Part shown: positions 1-16,952 of the stretch, in pieces
Position numbering within the stretch: the first letter of the stretch is position 1
Layout: every line of letters begins with the position of its first letter
Assembly (NCBI RefSeq): GCF_027943255.1
Contig: NC_072892.1
Location: 115,585,792-115,649,791 of the forward strand
DNA from: Anastrepha obliqua
Lineage: Eukaryota; Arthropoda; Insecta; Diptera; Tephritidae
Direction of reading: 5' to 3'
Length of the DNA stretch: 64,000 nucleotides
The notes under the pieces: generated by a model
Told to the model about the DNA's origin: nothing
What the model saw: the letters and a program-made list of their open reading frames with translations, nothing else
The model's database searches: none
Made by a program: the position numbers and the translations under genes

Positions 1-395
1 CACAGGAAGTATCTGAAGCTCGTCGTGTAGGTGTTAAAGTGGGAACATCAGAATACATCCCGTCGCAGTCCGAATGGCATTGTTTTGACAAGTCTGAAGC
101 TTCGTCCACAGTAAATCCCTAGTTCCAGGCGACCAGACAGGCGCAGCATAATTTAGAACGACCAGTCAATTGCCTTAAAAGTCGATAGCAACATTTCTTT
201 GTCTTTCCCCCAAGAGCTGCCGGCAAGCGTGGCAATAGCGGTTGTATGCGCAGAGAAGGAGAGCAAACAGTCGAAGGTAACTCCCAAGATTTTGGGGTGG
301 TTAACAATCGGTATTGGAGTGTCGTCAACTTTTACCTTTAGTTACTGTTGGATTTCGAGGGGGAAAGTTGTAGATTCCTCGCAGTGAAGAATCGA
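1..395 (-). mobile_element. Jockey-like non-LTR retrotransposon, reverse transcriptase C-terminal fragment
   Basis: Read on the minus strand across frames, this gives the typical end of a jockey-clade reverse transcriptase. The pieces are a KVDDTPIPIVNHPKILGVTFD-type strand with the LGVTFD hallmark, then SSWGKDKEMLL and AIDWSF, and then WTKLQTCQNNAIRTATGC. Frameshifts and stops break it, for example near 150-170, so it is a dead fragment. It runs off the left edge of the window. The family assignment rests on motif recall only. Confidence 0.72.
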
Positions 396-443
396 GAAAG
401 GCAGACGAGGTAGTCGTGCACTTAGGTGCACACGCCTAAGCGC

Positions 444-520
444 AGGCCACAGCACAAACGGGAGGAAAGCTCTGCCAAACATCCACAAAGGGTGTAAGCG
501 CTAATTACATATATGTATAA
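444..520 (+). repeat. SINE 3' end fragment (copy K)
   Basis: This stretch has the 3' signature shared by the SINE copies elsewhere in the window: a GGAGGAAAGCTC block, then GCCAAACATCC, AAAGGGTGTAAGCG and an AATTA/ATAT tail. Only the terminal third is present and the tRNA-like head is missing. Confidence 0.6.
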
Positions 521-892
521 TTCAGCAATAACCTAACAATTTTCAGAGAATGTTTTACGTTACAAAAGCCTGAATAGGGTATCCTACATCCCGATATTTA
601 AAGCCCCTTGAGAACGGCACCGAGTACATTACAGGGGCAGCCAAGATAACGCATTGCCAAAACATAGCAGTGTAAACATATTATAATCATCATTTTAATA
701 TATATACTATTTATTTTAGTTCATTGGCAACATCGTTTATAACATCGATTGTCATTCTTGTTTCGTATTGTGTTATTTTCCTACGCATTCCGTCGCTTAA
801 ATTTTGTAGTTTTTAGTTTAAATTAAATATTTACATTCCTTTTTAAAAACATATATTTAAGTCTAACGCAAAAACCGAATGTTCAATTAAAA
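521..892. other. Upstream region of the first gene
   Basis: This is AT-rich sequence between the repeat debris and the start codon at 893. It presumably contains the promoter and 5' UTR of the first gene. I see no ORF, clear TATA box or other element that I can support. Confidence 0.4.
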
Positions 893-3111
893 ATGAGACT
901 TTATAAAATCGTTTGCTTTTTTGGCGCTTTAAGCATAGGTAAATTTAACCGCATTAGCCACACCCTGCTTGCATTAGCAACTGCCCAACAATGTCTCTGA
1001 CAACTGTGACTCAAGCTCTGCTTAATTGAAATTACATTTTTTTGATATATATAGTATCGGCGCAGTACTACCAGTTGGAACAAAACAAATGTATTATACC
1101 GAAGATTCTTCAAGGAAGTTGGTTCTCCTGGGAGACTGGTTACCCCACCCAAACGGTCATCGATGCGACTTCCATGTCGCGCCGTGGTGTTTGTATAACT
1201 ATGTCTGGACACGGTGATGAGTTCTCATTCGTATTTAAAGAACGTTCAGCAAATTGTTATCATTGCGTTCGAACAGTTATAAGAACACTGAATGTGTTTG
1301 AGAAAGTAGAAGGTATTTACAATTTTGCATCTAATCCAATATTTTTAAATGATTTGTCGTGGTGTTTTTTTTTAGGACCATGCGTTTCTATACCGACAGG
1401 GGCAGAGCCAAGTGTAGAAAATGTATGTAAAGGAATTAGGGAAGATCAACAGTTGGTAACATTATTCAATGAAAATTTTGTGCCGATAAATTGCCGTTCA
1501 TCGCTGGAAGGGGTGTGGCATTTCACTTATCAGGTAAATCACAGTTTGAAATATATCTTCGTTTAAAATAAACAAAACTGTTTTTCCGTTCATATTAGAA
1601 TCGCTTCCGGTTTACTGGCGTCTGTAACAAGCCTGATGCCCGTATTCAATCATGTCAGACAGCAGGTACACAGTTCTTGATACAAAATCAGAAATTCAAC
1701 GTGACGTACCAACAGTGTGAGGGTATGGAAGGTACCTTTACTGGTACAGTAGAATACAGTTGCTTAGGTGATTGGTTTGTTGGGAAAAATCATTACTTTG
1801 CTGTAGCTAATACGAAAGAATCGCGCAAAGATGAAAAGTATCGATGTTTTCTTAAGAATCGAGATGATGATTTGTACATTGGCGTTTCTATCACTGCTGA
1901 ATGTAATACATTGAAAACGCCAGAAAACTCTCCAGAACGTTTAAAACTGACCCCCGTGAAAGCGGAATATGTTGAACCGGGCTGCACGCTACCCCAAAAC
2001 TTTTCGGGCGAATGGGTTAATACAGCAAATATTGATGCCGATGTGTCCATTAGTGAAACTCACATTAATGAGACTTACTATCCTGATAGAGCGCGTTATC
2101 GGCGTACAATCTATGTGTGTCGTGAACGGCGTGATAATCGAATTATGATGGCTCGCCTTACGGTTGATGGTTGCCAAAAGGATTACGTATGTTTCGATTT
2201 TCAACCACGTCATCACAATATCATACGTTATCGCAAGGGTTTAGCTGTTATTAAAGATGATTTCAGTACAGTTTGTTCGTGGGTGCAGTTTAAGAATGCT
2301 GAGTCGTGGAAGTATGATTTGTTCTTAGCAAAGAATCCGGTACCAGTACGCTGCCCAGTGGCAGGAAAGTTCAACTTTACACAACGTGGAGAGCATCCTT
2401 TTAGAACGAGAATTCTTGGAGGTGTTACGCTAAGTCCTCGACCGAACATTCATTGCAAGCAAAATATATCGGATTTGTCGGTATGTGATACGGATCAAAA
2501 AGAATTGGCCATTGATGAAAATTACTGCCTGTCAGTGGACCATTTGGGAAGGCCTGTGGATATATACAGTATGTCATATAAAAAATATCAATTTTAAGTA
2601 AAATGATTTTATGTATAAATTAAAAATTTCAGGTGATCCAGATTATCGGATGAAGTGTATTGGCTTTTGGAAAGAGAATCTCAAATCTTATCTTATCACG
2701 TATGATGACTTGGATCCACTCTCAAAATATCGCTGCTGGGTATATCAACGCGCTGACTTGAATCGTGTGCTCATGTCTCAGGGTTCGTAATATATTTAGG
2801 TAAACATCTAATTGCTATTGTAAACTAAGTATTTTTCCAATATTGCAGCGGTAGGAGCTTTTTGTAAATTGAACCAAGATGTAACCTCATGGAATCACAC
2901 CGAAGGTGCTGCAGTTGCCATTGACGCCATGGAGTACGAACGAGAGCGTGATGATTGTCCTATGTACTTCGATGACGGCGCCTATCCATGGAAAGACTCG
3001 GATGCATCTAATATCATATTCGACTGGGATTTTTATAAGGCCGCAGCTAGTCCTTTAATGGCATATGGAAGTGTAGCTTCTATATGCATTATTGCGAGTA
3101 TTCTCTTTTAG
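893..3111 (+). CDS. Uncharacterised secreted, probably GPI-anchored, cysteine-rich insect protein (6 exons)
   Basis: Six exons join in frame: 893-938, 1055-1312, 1376-1533, 1599-2568, 2633-2782 and 2849-3111. All have GT/AG borders and together give 614 codons plus TAG. Exon 1 encodes a signal peptide (MRLYKIVCFFGALSIVSA). The ectodomain is built of cysteine-framed modules opening with a C-x-P...G-x-W pattern: CIIPKILQGSW, CRSSLEGVW, CTLPQNFSGEW and, more weakly, CPVAGKFNF. It carries N-glycosylation sequons such as NFSG. The C-terminus is a short hydrophobic tail (SPLMAYGSVASICIIASILF) with no basic cytoplasmic stretch, as expected for a GPI signal. It resembles insect proteins annotated with DUFs of the 7042-7045 group. 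By synteny it may be the orthologue of Drosophila CG10217, which is inference from memory. Molecular function is unknown. A possible poly(A) signal lies near 3440. Confidence 0.85.
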
Positions 3112-4721
3112 GTCACAAATCGTGTTCAAATTTAACATTAACAATTCTTTAGCTTAAGGAAAGTTTATACATTTATCGATTCAACGAAATTAGTATATTC
3201 AGGAATCTAAAAATAGTACGAAAGTTAACCAACTCGAATGTGTCTTATTAGCCCGTAAGTAAAAGAAATATTGACATATATAATACATACATACATATCA
3301 GCTGTGTACATTCCGTCCATTGTAGAATTTCATTGAAAAGTGCAAACCGTATTAGTTTTAAGTGGAAAACTGTTTATAAATACCTGTATTATTTAAATAA
3401 TTCATTTTACAAACCCCCATTTTTAAATGCTAAATCTTAAATAAAGTTTTGAAACGCTACTATGAATACCGTAATTTATTTACAGTTTAATGAATTAAGT
3501 GGGTGTACACAAGTAACGGCCGCTTTACTAAACGAGTCTATAAAGCTTTCCTTAACTCTAAAGTATCTTTTACTTTAACGATTCGCTTTTTGAACATTTT
3601 ACGCAAATAAATCCGGTAGCTCCGAGAAAACGGTGCCACTGGATTAAGAACCCTAAATCGTATTGAACTATTTTAAAGCTTGCAATATTAGTGAACTAAC
3701 CAACACTTTTTATTTACATCGCTGTATCGAAGTGAGTAATGAGTGATTCCCTTTGGTGGCTCCGGTTCAAATACCATGTGGTATGGAAACACCAAATTCT
3801 AGAAAGCAAAAGTAACGAGAAGAGGTGTGAATAATAATAATAATACATACAAAATAATAATCATAGCCTATTGTACATATCAAAAGAAAAATAAATTTTA
3901 AACTCCTAGATATATACAAATGTATGTTAAGATAATGCTAAACAATCTAATTTTATCATAACTTTATAAACTCCTATGTTAAACTGATTTTGGGCAATAA
4001 ATGAAATGAAATGAAATGAAATGAATAATACTATTAAAATCTTAATGTCGTTACAACTATAATTCAGCATTCAGGAATATTTTCCATTAATTTAAAATTT
4101 TTTTATTCCCCAAATACCGAATAAACTCATACCGAGTTATCGTTGTGGTAAGCCGGATTAGGTTGCAGGCCAATTCGATATTGTTCAGCTATTTTGTATT
4201 GATATTCTTTGCATCTCTTATATGTGAAACTGCGAGAAATATTAATAAAATTGAGTATATTTCAACATATTTAAATACCAATTGATTTTGGGTGGTGAAT
4301 TTCTTAGCCGATTTGGTTTTAGCGGAGCGTGCTAGGAACTATATATTCTGTCTTTATATGTTCTTTGTTTCAGACCTAAGATGTTTACAGAGGTACTGAG
4401 TACCGAATAACGCACTGCAGTATTATCGAAATCTATGTGAAGATTCTACGGTTTTCTCTCTGTATGTTCAACCTACGCGGTTACTAAGTGGCTGCATCAA
4501 TATTTAAATCGATAACACCACAATTCGAATTGGCAACGCGATAGTTATTAACATTTTGACGGCTGCTTTTTATGAACTGTCTCTAAAAAATTATAAAAAA
4601 GACGGTCCAATAACAGAAAGGAACGAGAGGAAAATTTACAAATATTTTAAATTCACGATCCTTAACCCAATTCGATCACTAATATATTAAAAAAAAACAG
4701 TTATCCTAGTTATATTTGAAA
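3112..4721. other. Intergenic: 3' UTR of the first gene, then AT-rich spacer
   Basis: An AATAAA at 3440-3445 probably ends the upstream transcript. Beyond it is AT-rich sequence with a short pentameric ATGAA microsatellite around 3999-4024. Nothing coding is recognised up to the SdhD start. Confidence 0.5.
3999..4024. repeat. (ATGAA)n microsatellite
   Basis: About five tandem copies of the pentamer ATGAA occur here. Confidence 0.8.
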
Positions 4722-5498
4722 ATGGCACTTTCACTTATGCTGCGTAATGCCGGCAAATTCAATGGTAAAAGTTTTGTATACAATAATTTAAATTATATAA
4801 TCACGTAAATTATTTCTTGTTATTTTCATGCTATTATCAAGTTATTGGACTGGCGAAAACCACTGCCCAGCTGTCTTTGCCATTTAGGTCGTTGACCACA
4901 AAGGGTGTTGTTTCTGCTGAAAATTTAAAGACTTTGGCATTGATTAAGAACTCACAGGTAAGTGTATGAATCTGTAAGTATGTATATGCAAACGATCTTA
5001 TATATCATTATTTCATAGGCAATATCAAGGAGTTTTTCTTTAAGTTCTGTTAAAATGGCAGCAGCCAAGGGAAATCACACACCATTGTGGACAGCGGAAC
5101 GTTTACTCTCCCTTTCTCTTCTGGGTGTAGTGCCGGCTGCCTTTATTTATCCCTCGCAAACACTTGATGCCCTTCTTGCAGTATCCGTAGTGCTTCACTC
5201 TCATTGGTAGGACGCATACTTTAATGTTATTGAGTAAAATCTTTTGTAAATATTTTTCTCTTTTGATATTAAAAGGGGTGTGGAAGCCATGATTACTGAC
5301 TACGCACGGCCACAAGTTGTTGGACCTTTGGTATCAAAGGCTGCTCATGGTGCTCTAATTTTGTTATCTATAGCTACGCTTGGTGGACTTTTCTACATCA
5401 TTCAAAATGATGTGGGAATTGCAAATTCTATTAAGCAGTTGTGGAAAATTAATGGTTCTGGATCTAAACCAATTGCGGAAGATGCAAGTAATAAGTAA
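4722..5498 (+). CDS. SdhD: Succinate dehydrogenase cytochrome b small subunit, mitochondrial (CybS)
   Basis: Four exons (4722-4764, 4842-4957, 5019-5206, 5276-5498) with GT/AG borders give 189 aa, the usual size for insect CybS. The product is the small membrane anchor of respiratory complex II in the inner mitochondrial membrane. It passes electrons from the iron-sulfur subunit to ubiquinone. The N-terminus (MALSLMLRNAGKFN, then Arg- and Ser-rich) is a presequence. The mature part starts near HTPLWTAERLLSLSLLG and has three hydrophobic helices. The VLHSHWG segment contains the expected haem-ligand His, and the D-Y pair eleven residues later (ITDYARP) matches the quinone-site Asp-Tyr of the family. 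Two AATAAA signals follow at 5588 and 5607. The reading frame is intact. Confidence 0.96.
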
Positions 5499-5587
5499 TT
5501 GTTGACGTATTTTTTAATTAATTTATGTCAAAATAATGGCAGGCTTTAGAAGATTGCACCAATCAATGAAAAGCATTTCTGCGAAAG

Positions 5588-5612
5588 AATAAAGCGTTTT
5601 ATTTGCAATAAA
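5588..5612 (+). promoter_or_regulatory. Poly(A) signals of SdhD
   Basis: Two AATAAA hexamers (5588-5593 and 5607-5612) lie about 90-115 bp after the SdhD stop codon. Confidence 0.7.
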
Positions 5613-6232
5613 CATAATTATTAATGAAAAGGGGAATTCTCAATTGGTTTGTAAAAATTTGTTATTCTTCGAAAGATATCGATCTTAAACTTTAAATACC
5701 ATGTAATATTATTTGTTAAAATAATATAATATTGGACAATTCTAATTTAGTCAATTGTGTTTTGCATGCATAAACATTAATCATTTCCATATACAGCATC
5801 GGCTCCAGTAAGAAATCTAGGAGTCAAATCCATCCATAAATACCATCCGTTGAGCATTCCCTTCGAGGTTAGATACTCCCCTTCCATCTAATGCTGGCTC
5901 ATCATTTTGGTACAATTCTATATTTCCTACCATACTTAAACACATTTACTTTTGTGTGGCTTGCCGAGTATAACCGCTTCGCTTGCCTTTTTAAAACACA
6001 TCTCGTCGGCCTATTAGACGACTTCGATGAAGATCTGCATTGCAAAGATTTATACACACTGCTGCATTAACGTCGAAATTTAATACTTATGGAGGTTTGT
6101 GTAATATATTTTATTATGTTATAGAAATTGACAATGTTAGAAAAACGAGCTAAAATGTAAATTTTAGGATTTACGAATGAATAAGGCCCATAAAAGCTTG
6201 ATCTATGAACCTAACGATTGGAAGCATCAATG
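5613..6232. other. Tail-to-tail interval between SdhD and PTPMT1
   Basis: A TTTATT at 6110-6115 (AATAAA on the minus strand) can serve as the PTPMT1 poly(A) signal, about 120 bp past its stop. Further left on the minus strand are two short, partly overlapping ORFs: an open frame without ATG at about 5920-6075, and a 38-codon ATG ORF at 5817-5933. I do not recognise either, so this is not annotated as a gene. Confidence 0.45.
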
Positions 6233-7226
6233 TCACGTAGTTTCAACGTTTCTTTTGTGGAATATTCTTAGGGCATCCCATTGCATTGTGTGTAATAAAA
6301 TATGCGGACGGCGGGCACGCATGTGGGTTACTGCTTGTTCTGGTGTCCAACCGTTTTTCTAAAATAGATACAATATGAATAATATATACACAAGTCAACA
6401 AAAATTATGCAAAGTGACTGAAGATATGCAGAAATATGAGATAAGCTACAGGAAGCTATACTTTTTTCGAACTGTATTGTATTCAGTAGAATAGGGACCG
6501 AAATAAGCAATTTTTAATAATACTTTCATATGCATTTGCTGGTTGTGAATGCAAATAATCAGAATATAAAACTTAAAAGATGTAAGTATAATTATTGGAA
6601 AAGCCTTTGATATATATGATGTATATAAAATTTATATATATATTACATATATATTTGATACCTCTATTTACATTTCTATATCGCTTTGCATATAAATTAA
6701 TGTTGACTCACCATCATTAAATAACAACCAACAAGTGTTGCGCTACGCGTGCGCCCCGCCTTGCAGTGCACATACACAGTCCCAATATTTTCTGGTTCAG
6801 AGGATGTACTTAAACCTTTTATACGCTTATCGATAGGCAAAAATTTGTTTATGAATTCTACTCCACTGTAAAGTCTATCTTGATTCGGAGATTCAAAAAT
6901 ATCTGTTGTGGGTAGTTGAAGAAATTCCACTCCAAGCAATTTCCATTTAGGTGAATCATTAGAGAACATGGACAGTTCGTAGTCTTCATTCATAGATACG
7001 ACAGCTTTCATATTTTCATTGGTGATCAACTAAAGAAGAGTTAAAAGTAAAAATTGCCTCAAGTGTGCCTAAATGAAAGTGTACTTACTTCATTTGCCTG
7101 AGAACGGAAGGGTAAGGCACCCAGTATAACATTATCGTCAATGCGATCGTACCAATTTCTCGAAGTGGCCTTTTCCATTAAAACATTATAAAGCAATGTT
7201 GGGTAGAAGGAAACACGGGCAAGCAT
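6233..7226 (-). CDS. PTPMT1: Mitochondrial phosphatidylglycerophosphate phosphatase / protein tyrosine phosphatase PTPMT1 (PTEN-like)
   Basis: Three minus-strand exons (7226-7089, 7029-6712, 6358-6233) with GT/AG borders give 193 aa, about the family length. Exon 1 starts [20 protein letters not shown] and contains the [14 protein letters not shown] strand typical of PTPMT1. Exon 2 holds the catalytic P-loop [12 protein letters not shown] (HCX5R with Cys and Arg present). Exon 3 ends with [18 protein letters not shown]. In the family, the enzyme removes phosphate from phosphatidylglycerophosphate on the matrix face of the inner membrane, a step in cardiolipin synthesis. Immediately upstream of the ATG is a good acceptor (CCAAACAG at about 7231-7238), so a 5' UTR intron or an earlier N-terminal exon is possible. 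Drosophila calls this gene Plip or PTPMT1 (CG10371, from memory). Confidence 0.95.
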
Positions 7227-8268
7227 TGCAGCCTGTTTGGAAAGAACAGTTTTTAGATAATACTTATAAAAACGAAAGTTTTATTATTAGACGTGTAAGT
7301 ACACCTCGTCGTACAATAAACAATTAGCAAATGCTTCCTAAACTATGTGTTATATACAAGAGAGCACAACTTTCGCCAGACTCTCTGTTTGGACTCTTCA
7401 AGCGCAACATGTGTTTCTCAACTAGTTTTCAATTGAGAAGTGCTTGCATACCCACAGTAGTATACAAGGCGCATTCATTAAGATTCGCCTTTGTGGTTAA
7501 CAATAACGATACGCATCGTGAGTGGTACATATATTCGGACATGTGCCCCTACTGCGGCACTTTACTTACACTCATTTCCATGCCGTACTTTTTTGAAGTC
7601 GAGTTTCAAACAAAGCAAAGCCGAACACACAGAGCTGTCTGTTTTTCTTATCTCTGAGTCACAAACTTCGATATATTGTTGCGTAGCAAAATTCTTAATA
7701 ATTTACATAATCACTTGGAACATTTATTCAATTCTTTATGAAATACGCGCTTCCTATTTTTGTGAATTCTGTTTTTGTTTTTGTTTTTAATATACGCGTA
7801 TTCAGTTGGAATATGCAGAGTTTTCCCGCAGTTGCTTCAGACTTAAAAATAAAAATTTATACTGTCCCGAAACTACAGAGTTGCCACTACGACACTGAAG
7901 CAGTAGTAAACTACTGACGTTTTAGACGGCTTTATACATTTTAAACACAATTTATTTAGAATGATATATCTATTTTATCTACTCAGTTTTCGTTCAAATT
8001 TACTTCGCTAGGTGTTGAAGTGAAATTCTTAATGTTTTTCGGCTTCTTGTACGATTCGATTAAATAATCCCCCATTTCAATTGCTTGTTATCGAATATAG
8101 AGAAAATCAAAGAACTCCAAATCAAAAGCCATCGGAGGACAAATGTCAAAATAAACACAAAACAAAAATTTACAAGTCATCGAAAAATAAGTAAGCTAGC
8201 ATCATATCGGCGAGATTTTGAAGATATTTTCATTGTAAAATTAAATTGCAAATAACTTTTAGTTGAAA
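7227..8268. promoter_or_regulatory. Bidirectional promoter interval between PTPMT1 and Rpt5
   Basis: The two genes are divergent with about 1 kb between start codons, so this stretch must hold both promoters and 5' UTRs. A 108-codon ORF on the plus strand at 7331-7657 is unlike anything I recognise and is probably chance. No core-promoter motif can be named with confidence. Confidence 0.5.
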
Positions 8269-9684
<1,416 letters not shown>

Positions 9685-9780
9685 ACACGAATTAAAAATA
9701 ATTCGCTTCTCTCTTTTACTATGAACTTTTTAGTTGTCTTACTAATATTATTTGTAATTAAATGAAAACGACCCATTGGA

Positions 9781-9786
9781 AATAAA
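9781..9786 (+). promoter_or_regulatory. Poly(A) signal of Rpt5
   Basis: AATAAA lies about 100 bp after the Rpt5 stop codon. Confidence 0.6.
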
Positions 9787-9931
9787 AATAATTAAGCCCA
9801 AACCGTTTTCAAGAACTGGTATGACCGAAACGTATTACATACATAAATAAAACCAACAAAAATATTTGAATATATGTGCACAATTTCCAAAGCTATTCCG
9901 TTTAAAAAGGAAGTTGTTTAGCATTATTTGG

Positions 9932-10525
9932 TTTAAGGGGTTAGGGGTAGTTAGAGGCCCGAAAAAATGATGATTTTCAATAAATTTTTTGCTAGAACAG
10001 CATTAATACATCATGTTTAGACTTGACTTTAACAAAATTTCAAAAACAAAATTAATAAATGTAAAAGTCATCACTGTTTGTGTGGAGCCCGTTTACCAGA
10101 AGTCCCTTGCGCTGATCATCACAAGTCCTTGGAGATTCATCTTTTTATTAATAGAAATACTTTATTAATAGATAATCTTGTGCCTTTCTTTATTTGTTTT
10201 CAAAATTAACAATATAGCGGCGTCAGGAAATATTTTTTCAGATTTTCGAAAGAAACTGACAATTAATTGTTTGAAAAATTTGAAAAAAAAATCCTTCGAT
10301 CAGGCACGAGTTTTTTATGTTTTTCAAAAGCAGTATAAATTTTATTGAAATCTGTTTTTAAGTTACAGTGATCCCCAGTTCAAAAAACATAGTTTTGAGT
10401 AAAACGTATTTAATGCATTCACTTCAAATTTTCACACAATATTTTTAAGATATTATATCATACTTTAAGAAAATGCAAAAAAAATAAAATTTTTTGAAAA
10501 TTCTGATAACCACTAACCCCTTAAA
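9932..10525. mobile_element. Candidate non-autonomous DNA element with TTAA at both ends
   Basis: The left end reads TTTAAGGGGTTAGGGG and the right end, reverse-complemented, reads TTTAAGGGGTTAGTGG. The imperfect inverted ends (about 22 bp) therefore enclose roughly 590 bp of AT-rich non-coding sequence. A TTAA flanks each GGGG end (9933-9936 and 10521-10524), as a piggyBac-type target duplication would. No transposase is inside. Family assignment is inference. Confidence 0.45.
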
Positions 10526-10595
10526 TGGGAATAGCATTTACATTGAGTTCCTGTTAAGCCTGTTTAAATATACGTATTATCGACATACGCGATAA

Positions 10596-10715
10596 CAGTA
10601 TTCCCATGACAGTTGGTCCTATGTACGTTACTGAAACGGCCCGGATTTATAGCCGGCCAAGTTCTACCACTCCAACAGTTGCTAGAGCACGTATGGGAAT
10701 GTTTAAGCTGCTACA
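10596..10715 (-). repeat. Interspersed repeat, same family as 39642-39785
   Basis: The minus strand carries the same sequence block found at 39642-39785 (+): a GTAGCAGCAT-like start, CCCATAC, GCTGCTG/TTGG, CCGGATTATA and GAACGACCCGG segments, in the same order. It is diverged by roughly a quarter. I believe this repeat is common in tephritid genomes but cannot classify it. Confidence 0.55.
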
Positions 10716-11870
10716 TCCTTTGAATTCTTCCTATAAAAGATACGACCTTTTTTATGTAGAATCTTGACGAAAGCTTTTTTTATATGAAGTTTTTTGAAAT
10801 GCGTTCGGAGATTTGCCACTTACACTTATAACCCTTAGTCTTACGATTATGTATATTTACACCGTATCTCAACATTGCATCCGTAAAATGTTGATACTTT
10901 GTAATGTTATGCCTTGCAACCCTGTCGAAATTTTGGAACATTTTATTTACTTTGAATATTAAAAATTAAATAAAATTGTCTTATAATGATAAAACAATTT
11001 CATTGAAAGTTTTAATTAAGTTTTCTTCGTTTTCCGCCATTTTTTCCTTTGTACATGTACACATATTGCATCAGATTTTTTAATAATACCTTCGTTGCTT
11101 TTTGTTGCGTATCGAGAACATCAGTGATACTTTTACGAATACGATACATCGTCAAACATTTCCGGGTTGCGTTTAGGAACATGATACTTTGTGCAAACAC
11201 AAAGCAACAGGCGTTTTGGAAAACGCGAATATAAGCGAAAAATTTCATAGTATAGAGATACTCCAACGATCACACGAGATGCTTTCGATAGAAGGGTAAA
11301 ATGTGATTTCTACCATCTGGAAACATAAAATTCTAGTTACGGTTAGAAGGATAAGCGGTAGTTAAATTGCTTTACAAAATAAAAAAAGTTTGTATTTAGA
11401 ATGGATTTTCAAGTCTTTTATGGAGTTAATTTCTAAGTAACCAGTTTTATCCTTAATATAATTAAAGAATAAACTTATGGTATAAAATAATTTATTTAAG
11501 CAACTTTTAAATAATAAAGGGGTGTATTCTCGTATGCACATACAAATCGAAATATCGATTCAGAAAGTTCCATTATTACAATAGATTTCATTATTGTTTT
11601 AACTTTTTAAATTTCTAAAATGTGCTCATTCAATCCGCCTCTGTATGGAAACGACAAGTTATTATAGTTGCATGCCACAGGACTAAGTTTCATCGTGGAT
11701 TTGGTAGGTAGTAGCGGCGGTGTTAACGGTAATGCAACGAACAACATTAAATTATTAACTGTTATTTACATATATCAACTAATTACGCCTATAAAAGTAT
11801 TACTATTTAGTAGGTTTTTCTTTTTATGCTTATTTCAACATGTCAACATCCCTTCATACACATATAAACG
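10716..11870. other. Intergenic, AT-rich, up to the Hrd3 stop codon
   Basis: Contains no recognisable gene. ORFs on both strands at 11012-11266 overlap each other and look like chance. The 3' UTR of Hrd3 (minus strand) must lie at its right end, but I see no clear poly(A) signal. Confidence 0.4.
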
Positions 11871-16003
<4,133 letters not shown>

Positions 16004-16952
16004 AATTTCTTGTAGACAGGTGGTTAACGTTATGTACGGCGTGGCGTTTGATAAAAGCTACGGTTGTTTTTTATGTTTCCTTTGAATATTCCTTATGATT
16101 GTTGTAATGTTCTTTTATGTTTCGGCCGTGGTGTGGACAACGGAGAAACATTACGAATAGAATTGGCACAAGTCAAGAACTATTTTGGATGATGTCGTGT
16201 GCAATGATAAATTTTCTTAATGTTATTAGTTCAATTGCACCTGAATATTAAAATTGTGATAAAACTGTATGGCCGATTCACACGTAAGAAAAAATTTTTT
16301 CTTACTTTAACTGAAATGTCAATATAAACTGATTGGAGGGTTGCCGCGTAGTTAAAAAACATTAAAATAGTAATACGAATGTGTTTGGATGAGCTCGGAG
16401 GAAATTTGCGTTAAACTACATTCACATTTGCTTTAATTACCAATAAATCCAGAAAATTAATCTACTTGTTCACATATGGCAGATTACCAACAAAATTGAC
16501 AATCAACAGTCAATACTGTTGTGAAAGGTTTAATTTGGAATGAAAATGAATAGTGAATTTATTTTGGAGGAATATTTCGGTGTTTTTGGTTTATTTTATT
16601 ATTATTAACGATATGAAGAGAAGAAAAGAAGAAGGATTAGATAATTTAATTGCGCAATTGGCTGCTTATAATAAACAGTTGGAGGAAATCCGTAAACGAC
16701 GTTTACTGAGGTTTGAAAGAATTATGGCAGCAATACGCATGCGAAATTCTATATTACATTTTATAATAAGTAGTAAGAGGACACAGGTTTATGGACACCC
16801 GCTTTTTTCTGTTATATGAATGCATATTTAATAATACCTAACAAACATTTTATTGGAACTAGTATATCTGCAAATTTGTTTACTTTGCCGGAATCCATTT
16901 TAGATTTTACTTTGACGTTTTTCTTTACACTCGTAAAAGTAATGATCTGTTA
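16004..16952. other. Hrd3 upstream region with a short unidentified ORF
   Basis: The promoter and 5' UTR of Hrd3 must lie at the left end. At 16284-16305 there is a perfect 22 bp palindrome (GTAAGA6... type) next to GGCCGATTCACACG. At 16615-16819 an ORF encodes a charged helical stretch with EEIRKRRLLRFERIMAAI and ends KRTQVYGHPLFSVI. It could be the N-terminus of a HARBI1-like transposase but is too short to call. Confidence 0.35.

Noticed and set aside
7331..7657. 108-codon plus-strand ORF with a CPYC motif
   Set aside because: It lies in the divergent promoter of two well-defined genes, overlaps another ORF in a second frame, and shows no domain beyond a chance Cys pair.
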